Below, piece after piece: positions 1-4,920 of a stretch of DNA of 6,632 nucleotides (position 1 is its first letter; every line of letters begins with the position of its first letter). The notes under the pieces were generated by a model. The model saw nothing but the letters and a program-made list of their open reading frames with translations, was not told where the DNA came from and did not search any database. Source of the DNA: Xanthobacteraceae bacterium (GTDB taxonomy: Bacteria > Pseudomonadota > Alphaproteobacteria > Rhizobiales > Xanthobacteraceae); NCBI GenBank assembly GCA_030043335.1, contig JASHXX010000013.1:1-6632 (forward strand), read 5' to 3'. The position numbers were made by a program, and so were the translations under genes.

Positions 1-629
1 AGGATGGCGCGCGTGGCGCGATCAAGAGCGAAGTGGTCGAGCAGATCGCCAAAATCGACGTCGATGCTGTCGCCGATCGAGGCGATGGCGGAAAATCCGA
101 TCCCGCGGACGGCGGCCCATTCCACCAGACCCGCCGCGATCGCGCCCGACTGTGAGACCAGTGCGAGGTCGCCCGGCCGCGGAAGCGAAGCGGCAAAGCT
201 CGCATTGAGCTTCGCGGCCGGCACCAGCACACCGAGGCAATTGGGGCCAAGGAGTCGCATTCCGGTCAGCCGCGCGGTCTTCTCGCACTGTTCCGCCACC
301 GAGCCGCGCCCGTGACCAAGACCCGAAGTGAGGATGATGGCGGCAGGGGTGCCCTTTCGGCCGGCCGCGGCGATGAGCGGCGGAATGGCCGGAGGCGGCA
401 CCGCAATCACGGCCAGATCGGGTGCCTCCAGCAGCTGCTCATAGGCTTTGACCGCACGAACGCCTTCGATCGCGGCATAGTGCGGATTGACGAGATCGAC
501 CTTGCCGGCGAAATCCCCGCGCTTGAGATTCTGGAGTACCGCACGGCCGGACGAAGCCGGGCGCGGACTAGCGCCGACGACGGCGACGGATCGTGGCGAG
601 AAAATTTTGTCGAGGCGATAGGTTGACAT
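1..629 (-). CDS. ADP-forming acyl/acetate-CoA ligase, N-terminal part (runs off left edge)
   Basis: The family converts acyl-CoA, ADP and phosphate to the acid, CoA and ATP, or the reverse, in the cytoplasm. I translated the frame from the ATG at 629; 209 codons are visible and it stays open to base 1. Residues 13-21 (RSVAVVGAS) form the Rossmann-type CoA-binding start. N48-P49 is the conserved VNP turn after the second strand. Residues 128-133 (GPNCLG) and 159-163 (SQSGA) are hallmark motifs of the SucD-like/NDP-forming synthetase family, and residues 186-209 (GD-D-DFGDLLDHFA) continue into the ligase CoA domain. The phosphohistidine, the ATP-grasp part and any C-terminal acetyltransferase fusion (as in Pat-like proteins) lie outside, so substrate and exact subtype cannot be told. 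The Shine-Dalgarno is weak (AGG before TCCTATCG). A FixK/FNR-like box is centred 59.5 bp upstream of the start. Confidence 0.9.
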   Translation of the reverse strand, partial: MSTYRLDKIFSPRSVAVVGASPRPASSGRAVLQNLKRGDFAGKVDLVNPHYAAIEGVRAVKAYEQLLEAPDLAVIAVPPPAIPPLIAAAGRKGTPAAIILTSGLGHGRGSVAEQCEKTARLTGMRLLGPNCLGVLVPAAKLNASFAASLPRPGDLALVSQSGAIAAGLVEWAAVRGIGFSAIASIGDSIDVDFGDLLDHFALDRATRAI

Positions 630-681
630 CGATAGGACCTGGCGGGTTCCGCAAATCTCGCCGCGATCGATTGGCTCGACT

Positions 682-695
682 TTGATTGATCGCAA
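682..695 (-). promoter_or_regulatory. FixK/FNR-like box upstream of the CoA ligase
   Basis: The sequence TTGATTGATCGCAA matches the rhizobial FixK consensus TTG(A/C)-N6-(T/G)CAA at every fixed position. Its centre (688.5) is 59.5 bp from the ligase ATG. Class II geometry would put the transcription start near 647. No good -10 hexamer is visible there (AGATTT at 659-654), so the promoter assignment is weaker than that of the other boxes. Confidence 0.55.
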
Positions 696-784
696 AGACG
701 GCCATATGAAATCGGTAGCCGGCCATCCGCAAACCGCGTTTTATCAAATCGGTGATCGCGGGAACGCCCGCGGGTTTACCTCTT

Positions 785-798
785 TTGATCCAGATCAA
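785..798 (+). promoter_or_regulatory. Perfect FNR/FixK box upstream of the small membrane protein
   Basis: TTGATCCAGATCAA is a complete TTGAT-N4-ATCAA dyad, the canonical FNR site, and also fits the FixK consensus. Its centre (791.5) is 60.5 bp before the ATG at 852. If it sits at -41.5, transcription starts near 833, with a TAACAA -10-like hexamer at 822-827; AT-rich alternatives (TATACA at 829-834) lie just downstream. It could also affect the divergent CoA ligase. Confidence 0.75.
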
Positions 799-851
799 GG
801 CCGATCGGACCCTGTCGAAGCTAACAATTATACATACGATAGGAGCCGATC

Positions 852-1055
852 ATGCCGGCGGTAGATGCGCTGATCATTTCCGTGATTTGTGTGGCGTTTG
901 TCGGGTTCGGTCTGGTTTTGGCATGGGCTGACCATCAAACGCGTCATCTCGGTCCATATCGGCAAAAGAGCGACCCGAATCGGCTTCGATCCGGTTCGAC
1001 AGTTGTCCGTCAGGCCAAGGAGCAGTCTCAGCGCCCGCCGGCTGCGGCAGCGTGA
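852..1055 (+). CDS. Small single-pass membrane protein, function unknown
   Basis: This 67-residue protein is not recognised at family level. Residues 5-25 form one hydrophobic membrane segment. It is followed by WADHQTR (residues 26-32) and a basic, polar tail rich in Gln, Arg and Ser that ends in an Ala run. With few charges before the helix and many positive charges after it, the tail is probably cytoplasmic with the N-terminus outside. I recall short proteins with a similar helix-W-(A/G)-D-x-x-TR pattern in Bradyrhizobium relatives, but cannot name one. The start is supported by AGGAG at 841-845, six bases before the ATG, and by a perfect FNR/FixK box centred 60.5 bp upstream. It is the only plus-strand gene and diverges from the CoA ligase. 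The role may be in an oxygen-limited envelope function, which is inference only. Confidence 0.72.
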   Translation: MPAVDALIISVICVAFVGFGLVLAWADHQTRHLGPYRQKSDPNRLRSGSTVVRQAKEQSQRPPAAAA

Positions 1056-1073
1056 GCGAAACGGTCTATTGAT

Positions 1074-1085
1074 TGAAACGTTTCA
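1074..1085. repeat. 12-bp perfect palindrome in a convergent spacer
   Basis: TGAAACGTTTCA is a perfect 12-bp inverted repeat without a loop, lying between the 3' ends of the small membrane gene (1055) and the alcohol dehydrogenase (1111). The central AACGTT resembles LacI-family operators, which have a central CG. No T-tract follows on either strand, so it does not look like an intrinsic terminator. Function unknown. Confidence 0.4.
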
Positions 1086-1110
1086 GTCTGCCTCGAGCTT
1101 GCGCGACCGC

Positions 1111-2094
1111 TTAGGGAACAAGAACAGCAGCGCCCTGCAGCCGTCCCATCCTGAGATCCGCCAGCGCATCGTTGGCCCGGCTCAGCGGATAAGTAACGGT
1201 TTCGGTCACAATCCCGGCCTGGCGCGCGACGGTAAAGAACTCGTCGCCGTCCTTGCGGGTGAGATTAGCGACCGAGAGAAGTTCCCTCTCCTCCCACAAG
1301 AGCCGGTATGGGAAGCTGGGAATGTCGCTCATGTGTATGCCGGCGCAAACGACGCGGCCGCCTTTGCGCACCGCGCTCAACGCCGCCGGAACTAGCGCCC
1401 CGACCGGAGCGTAAATGATCGCGCAATCGAGCGGCTCCGGCGGCTTCTCTTCCGAGCTGCTGGCCCAATGTGCGCCGAGCTTGCGCGCAAAGGCTTGCGC
1501 GGCGGCGTCACCGGGTCTGGTGAAGGCAAACACCTCGCGGCCCTGCCAGAGCGCGACTTGGGTGACAATGTGAGCCGCCGCGCCGAAGCCAAATAGGCCG
1601 ATCTTCTTACCCTCGCCGGCCATACGCAGCGAACGCCAACCAATTAATCCTGCGCACAGCAGAGGCGCGGTCGCGACGTCCTCGCCGCTTTGCGGCAAGC
1701 GAAAGACATAGCGCCCATCGGCGACGGTGTGGGTGGCAAAGCCGCCGTCGCGGGTATAGCCGGTGAACAGCGGATGATCGCAGAGATTCTCCCGCCCCTC
1801 GCGGCAATACGGACAATGCCCGCAGGTATGGCCCAACCAGGGGATGCCGACGCGCATGCCGGCCGCGAGCGCATCGACGCCGTTGCCGACCGTCTCGACG
1901 TACCCGACGATCTCATGGCCGGGAACGATCGGCAGCTTCGGGTTCGGCAATTCGCCGTCGACCACGTGCACGTCGGTTCGGCAGACGCCGCATGCGGCGA
2001 CCCGGACTCTGACCTCGCCATCCGCAGGTTGCGGGTCGGGCCGCTCGACGAGCTTGAGCGGCGTGCCAGGCTGTTCCAGGACCATCGCCCGCAT
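1111..2094 (-). CDS. Zinc-dependent alcohol dehydrogenase (MDR family)
   Basis: This 327-residue cytoplasmic oxidoreductase interconverts alcohols and aldehydes with NAD(P). It has an N-terminal GroES-like catalytic domain (about 1-130) and a Rossmann cofactor domain (about 160-290). Catalytic zinc ligands are C38 (in ACGVCRTD), H60-E61 (GHE) and probably C147. Structural zinc ligands are C91, C94, C97 and C105. The nucleotide loop is G169-F-G171-A-A-A174, a compact form seen in the zinc-binding alcohol dehydrogenase family often listed as adh_fam_2; substrate cannot be told. Length fits that family. The start follows the host-attachment stop by 19 bases, with AGG at 2106-2104 as a modest ribosome site. 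A second Met at residue 4 is possible. It is probably co-transcribed with the upstream gene and could dispose of reductant under low oxygen. Confidence 0.93.
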   Translation of the reverse strand: MRAMVLEQPGTPLKLVERPDPQPADGEVRVRVAACGVCRTDVHVVDGELPNPKLPIVPGHEIVGYVETVGNGVDALAAGMRVGIPWLGHTCGHCPYCREGRENLCDHPLFTGYTRDGGFATHTVADGRYVFRLPQSGEDVATAPLLCAGLIGWRSLRMAGEGKKIGLFGFGAAAHIVTQVALWQGREVFAFTRPGDAAAQAFARKLGAHWASSSEEKPPEPLDCAIIYAPVGALVPAALSAVRKGGRVVCAGIHMSDIPSFPYRLLWEERELLSVANLTRKDGDEFFTVARQAGIVTETVTYPLSRANDALADLRMGRLQGAAVLVP

Positions 2095-2113
2095 CGTCGC
2101 GCGCCTGCCGCCG

Positions 2114-2563
2114 TCAGTCGACGAGGTGCTTCTCGATTTCCCAAATCGGATGCTTGGTCAGGTCCTTGTCGATCTCGGCAATAATTCGATTTTTCACGTC
2201 GGGGTGGAACGCATGCCGCAGCTCGGCCAGCGTACGCGGCGGAGCAACGATAATGATCTTCTTGACCTTTTCCGCCCGCACCAGCCGCTCCATCGCCGCG
2301 GCCACACTGGCGGTAAAGCGCTCCTTCTCCAACTCATGCCAGTCGGTCGTCTCCACCGCGCTGCGGAGATTTGTGCCGGCCCGCTTGAAGGCTCGTCCAG
2401 GACGATCTGTACCCTGCTCGTGGGTCGGCGGGTCTTCGTGCGCGAATACGCGCTCAACGGAAAGGTTCAGCAACGTCGCGTCGCCGGCATTGCGCAGGAA
2501 CAGCGCCTTGCGGCCATCACCGACGAACACCAAGGCATCGTGCGGAATGGCAATCCTATTCAT
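2114..2563 (-). CDS. Host-attachment family protein (Host_attach, bacterial release-factor-like fold)
   Basis: This 149-residue soluble protein resembles the family annotated 'protein required for attachment to host cells', which has been linked to the archaeo-eukaryotic release factor fold. Its molecular role is poorly known. Recognisable parts are the first strand pair ALVFVGDGRKALFLRN (10-25), GTDRPGRAF (51-59), the helix with DWHELEKERF (74-83), the strand IIIVAPPRTLAELR (103-116), and the C-terminal DKDLTKHPIWEIEKHL (132-147). There is no signal peptide or membrane helix, so a direct adhesin role is unlikely. Length is typical of the family. GGAGA at 2574-2570 lies six bases before the ATG and supports the start. 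It leads a likely two-gene unit with the alcohol dehydrogenase. A degenerate FixK-like dyad lies about 75 bp upstream. Confidence 0.88.
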   Translation of the reverse strand: MNRIAIPHDALVFVGDGRKALFLRNAGDATLLNLSVERVFAHEDPPTHEQGTDRPGRAFKRAGTNLRSAVETTDWHELEKERFTASVAAAMERLVRAEKVKKIIIVAPPRTLAELRHAFHPDVKNRIIAEIDKDLTKHPIWEIEKHLVD

Positions 2564-2631
2564 ACCGGGTCTCCATGCAGCTTGACGCGACCTCTATTCC
2601 ACGCAAATGATACGGCAAGGTCAGACTGCTG

Positions 2632-2645
2632 TTAAGCGATCGCAA
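2632..2645 (-). promoter_or_regulatory. Degenerate FixK-like dyad upstream of the host-attachment gene (tentative)
   Basis: TTAAGCGATCGCAA keeps one perfect half (TTGC on the minus strand) around a GCGATCGC palindrome. The other half departs from the FixK consensus at one key position (TTAA for TTGA). Its centre is 75.5 bp from the start codon, farther than the other boxes in this window. It is listed because it is the only dyad of this type in the 141-bp spacer. Confidence 0.25.
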
Positions 2646-2704
2646 ACGGCCGAGGCTCCGGCCGCAATGTGACGGACGACGTTGGAGCCTTATATCGGCG
2701 CTGA

Positions 2705-3094
2705 TTAGCGCGCCTGTGCGGCAGATCGAACATCCGAAGAGTTGAGCTTGTTCAAAGCGAGCCACAATCGGCCAACCGCCTCTTCCGGCGAGTCGCCCAT
2801 GGCGACAAGCTCCGGTCGGTCGCTTTCTGCGAACCAGATCCCCTTCATGACGAACAGCCGTGAAAACCTGCCGCCGCAAGCCGCGATCAGGTCGGAAAGC
2901 GTAGGACAGTAATACCCGGCCTTGATGTCCTGCAGGTGGTTCTCAAGCTCATAGGGGGTCACTGTCACGCCTTGGATCTGGGTTGCCTCCGGCCAGCCGG
3001 CCGCATTTTCGTTGGGGTAGAACCTATGGCCAAGCTCATAGATCTTTACTGGGAAACCAGCAGCTTTCAATTCCTTTGCGAGCTCGCGGTTCAT
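2705..3094 (-). CDS. Conserved-looking soluble protein, function unknown (129 aa)
   Basis: No enzymatic motif is recognised. From the ATG at 3094 it encodes 129 residues: MNRELAKELKAAGFP at the start, then YYCPTLSDLIAACG (61-74) and SPEEAVGRLWLALNKLN (102-118). I recall small bacterial and phage hypothetical proteins that share the pattern 'PTL-LI-ACG ... EEAV-RLWLALN', none with a known activity. It has no signal peptide or membrane helix. I chose the start at 3094 over the in-frame ATG at 3127. GGAGG at 3106-3102 sits seven bases upstream of 3094, and the promoter predicted from the box at 3155-3168 would begin transcription near 3120, downstream of 3127. It is transcribed on its own, with 141 bp before the host-attachment gene and 147 bp after the previous gene. 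Confidence 0.75.
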   Translation of the reverse strand: MNRELAKELKAAGFPVKIYELGHRFYPNENAAGWPEATQIQGVTVTPYELENHLQDIKAGYYCPTLSDLIAACGGRFSRLFVMKGIWFAESDRPELVAMGDSPEEAVGRLWLALNKLNSSDVRSAAQAR

Positions 3095-3154
3095 CACCAA
3101 GCCTCCAGCCTCTCGATTGCGTAGCAATGATTTCGCAAATGCGCTAGCGCCACG

Positions 3155-3168
3155 TTGATCTGGGTCAA
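3155..3168 (-). promoter_or_regulatory. FixK/FNR-like box upstream of the 129-aa protein
   Basis: TTGATCTGGGTCAA fits TTG(A/C)-N6-(T/G)CAA fully. It has one mismatch to the strict FNR dyad TTGAT-N4-ATCAA. Its centre (3161.5) is 67.5 bp from the ATG at 3094. At -41.5 it predicts a start near 3120, with AATCAT at 3132-3127 as a fair -10 hexamer (four of six matches to TATAAT). Confidence 0.65.
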
Positions 3169-3220
3169 ATCAGCATTCCCCAGTTTGCCAATGCGCGTCC
3201 ATCGCCCAGACAAACGAGGA

Positions 3221-3238
3221 TTGCGCGAATCCGCGCAA
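3221..3238 (-). terminator. GC-rich stem-loop just after the 140-aa gene (possible terminator)
   Basis: TTGCGCG and CGCGCAA form a perfect 7-bp stem around a 4-base loop, beginning three bases after the stop codon of the minus-strand gene that ends at 3242. No proper T-run follows on the minus strand (only CCTCGTTTG), so it may be a weak or Rho-assisted terminator, or a transcript-end stabiliser. It separates this gene from the next FixK-type promoter. Confidence 0.4.
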
Positions 3239-3241
3239 GCT

Positions 3242-3664
3242 TCATTCGAGCACGTGCAGCAGCAAGACTTCTTCTTCGGGTGACATTTTCGAGATATCGA
3301 TTTCATCCTCGCCGGCTGGATGCGCTTCCCCGAGCTGCGTCGATCGTCCGGCCGGCTTGGCGACGAGCGCGGCATGCAGCGCCCTTGCCGCTTCCCGCAG
3401 TATCTTTCTGTGCTCCCGGTCGTCCGCCGGCATCGCTGAGACGGTCTTTGCCAATTCCTGGAGAATTTCTGCGAACAATCCGTAGTGCAGATGCATGCGT
3501 ATCGAGCGGCGCGGCTCGCCCGCGCCGCCCCGCTGCAACGTCAGCGAAATTCCGGTCTTGTCGAGATGCGCTTCAAATTGCGCCGAGCGTTCGAAGGTCC
3601 CAATATAGAGCTTATCCGGATATTCCAGCGCCACTTCGGCTTTGTCGGGAATGGGCTTGGTCAC
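3242..3664 (-). CDS. Conserved-looking soluble protein, function unknown (140 aa, GTG start)
   Basis: No known domain is recognised. The first half is MTKPIPDKAEVALEYPDKLY (1-20) then IGTFERSAQFEAHLDKTGI (21-39) and SIRMHLHYGLFAEILQELA (54-72), which looks like strands followed by a helix. Residues 85-104 form an amphipathic helix rich in Arg and Ala. The acidic tail DEIDISKMSPEEEVLLLHVLE (120-140) may be a short protein-interaction segment after a Pro/Gly-rich linker (104-118). There is no signal peptide or membrane helix. The start codon is GTG at 3664, supported by GGAGG at 3675-3671 six bases upstream. It lies 117 bp after the transporter permease gene and has its own FixK/FNR-like box, so it is probably not part of the transporter operon. 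Confidence 0.78.
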   Translation of the reverse strand: MTKPIPDKAEVALEYPDKLYIGTFERSAQFEAHLDKTGISLTLQRGGAGEPRRSIRMHLHYGLFAEILQELAKTVSAMPADDREHRKILREAARALHAALVAKPAGRSTQLGEAHPAGEDEIDISKMSPEEEVLLLHVLE

Positions 3665-3718
3665 GGCTGTCCTCCGCTGTGAGTGTGTTTTCGATAACCC
3701 GCTTCTGCCGTCGAGCTC

Positions 3719-3732
3719 ATGATCTAGATCAA
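3719..3732 (-). promoter_or_regulatory. FixK/FNR-like box upstream of the 140-aa protein
   Basis: Read on the minus strand it is TTGATCTAGATCAT, one mismatch from TTGAT-N4-ATCAA, with a perfect 12-bp inner palindrome (3720-3731). Its centre (3725.5) is 61.5 bp from the GTG at 3664. Placed at -41.5 it predicts a start near 3684, with TATCGA at 3696-3691 in the -10 position. Confidence 0.65.
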
Positions 3733-3781
3733 TTCACGGACGGATCCATAGTCGAGCGCGAAAGAACCGCCATTTGATCTC

Positions 3782-4909
3782 CTATCCCGCCTGCGCGGCG
3801 GCGGTCGAGCGAAAGCGCAGGATTGCGAGACCCAGGAAAAACCAGCCGACGCCCGCGACAATCGCGAACTGCGGCCAGACCACGCCGATGCCGGCGCCGC
3901 GATAGAGGATCGCCTGGGCGAATGACACGTAATGTGTCGACGGAGAAGCCTGCATCGCCGTCGCCAACCAAGGCGGCATACTTTCAAGCGGGGTGTTGCT
4001 GCCCGAGAGCATGTTCATCGGCAGGAAAACCAAAAAATAGAGCAGACCCAGTTGCGGCATCGAGCGCGCGATGGTGGCGAGAAATATTCCGATAGCGCAA
4101 GCGAAGAAGAGGTAGATTGCCGTGCCCAATAGAAACAACGGGATCGAACCGGCGATCGGAACGCCCAGCAACAGGCGAACGACGAACCAGAGCGAAAGCC
4201 CGACGGCTACGGTGATCACAAGGCCGTTGGCCCAAACCTTGGACATCGCGATCTCGAACGGCGTCAGCGGCATCACCAGGAGATGATCCATGGTGCCGTG
4301 CTCGCGCTCGCGGACAATGGCGGCGCCGGCGAGAATGATGGCCAGCATGCTGACGCTGTTGATGAGCCCCATGACGCTGGTGAACCAGGCGGTGGTGACG
4401 TTGGGATTGAAGGCAATGCGGACGTTGAGATTGACCGGCGTTAGCGGCGCGCCTTCCGCGTGCGAGAGGAAATCCCGGATTTCGGTCATGATGATTTCCT
4501 GGGCGTAATCAGCGCCGAGGCCGGCCTGGACCATCATAGTCGCATCGACATTAACTTGGATCGCCGGGTTCCGGCCGCCGAGGACGTCGCGTTCAAAATT
4601 CGGCGGGATGTCGATGATGAACGTGTATTTGCCGAGATTCATCAACGGCACAATATCGCGCTCGGCGATCGGCTGCGGCTGATGGAAATAGGGCGGCAAA
4701 AAAGCCTGCACGATCCGCCGCGACAATCGCGAATGATCCTCATCGACAAAACCGACCGATGCATTGTGCACCTCCTGCGAGTAGCTGTGCGCTTGTGCCA
4801 AGATCGCGAGCGAGAATGCGTAGATTACCAGTCCCAGCAGCACGAAATCGCGAAAGAAGCTGCGGATTTCCTTGGTTCCCAGCCAGAATATGTTTTCGAT
4901 CGTGCGCAT
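3782..4909 (-). CDS. yhhJ: ABC-2 type export permease, YhhJ-like
   Basis: This is an inner-membrane permease subunit, the stand-alone partner of the RbbA-type ATPase-permease encoded just upstream. Substrate is unknown. Its 375 residues match the usual size of YhhJ. A first membrane helix (about 20-40) is followed by a large periplasmic domain (about 41-175, including VGFVDEDHSRLSRR and FIIDIPPNFERDVLGG). Five more hydrophobic segments lie at about 175-199, 225-249, 255-280, 286-303 and 345-365. The cytoplasmic loop motif VREREHGTMDHLLVMPLTPFEI (199-220, given in part) is typical of the ABC-2 family. The start lies 11 bases after the stop of the preceding gene, and that TAG stop forms part of TAGGAG, the ribosome site eight bases before the ATG, so translation is likely coupled. 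No promoter or strong terminator is visible. Confidence 0.92.
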   Translation of the reverse strand: MRTIENIFWLGTKEIRSFFRDFVLLGLVIYAFSLAILAQAHSYSQEVHNASVGFVDEDHSRLSRRIVQAFLPPYFHQPQPIAERDIVPLMNLGKYTFIIDIPPNFERDVLGGRNPAIQVNVDATMMVQAGLGADYAQEIIMTEIRDFLSHAEGAPLTPVNLNVRIAFNPNVTTAWFTSVMGLINSVSMLAIILAGAAIVREREHGTMDHLLVMPLTPFEIAMSKVWANGLVITVAVGLSLWFVVRLLLGVPIAGSIPLFLLGTAIYLFFACAIGIFLATIARSMPQLGLLYFLVFLPMNMLSGSNTPLESMPPWLATAMQASPSTHYVSFAQAILYRGAGIGVVWPQFAIVAGVGWFFLGLAILRFRSTAAAQAG

Positions 4910-4920
4910 CGGGCCCGCTC

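Noticed and set aside
889..1395. Plus-strand open frame overlapping the small membrane gene and the dehydrogenase end
   Set aside because: It is out of frame with the supported 852 start, crosses the convergent spacer and has no family resemblance.
1690..2184. Plus-strand open frames (also 1844-2635) opposite the alcohol dehydrogenase and host-attachment genes
   Set aside because: They overlap two well-supported genes, lack a ribosome site and show no recognisable domain.
2647..2664. GC-rich hairpin CGGCCG/CGGCCG with six-base loop downstream of the 129-aa gene
   Set aside because: It has no T-run, is about 40 bp from the stop, and such short GC inverted repeats are frequent in this base composition. 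A terminator role is possible but not supported.
3095..3127. Upstream in-frame ATG extending the 129-aa protein by 11 residues
   Set aside because: The GGAGG at 3106-3102 is placed for the ATG at 3094, and the predicted transcript start (about 3120) would exclude the ATG at 3127.
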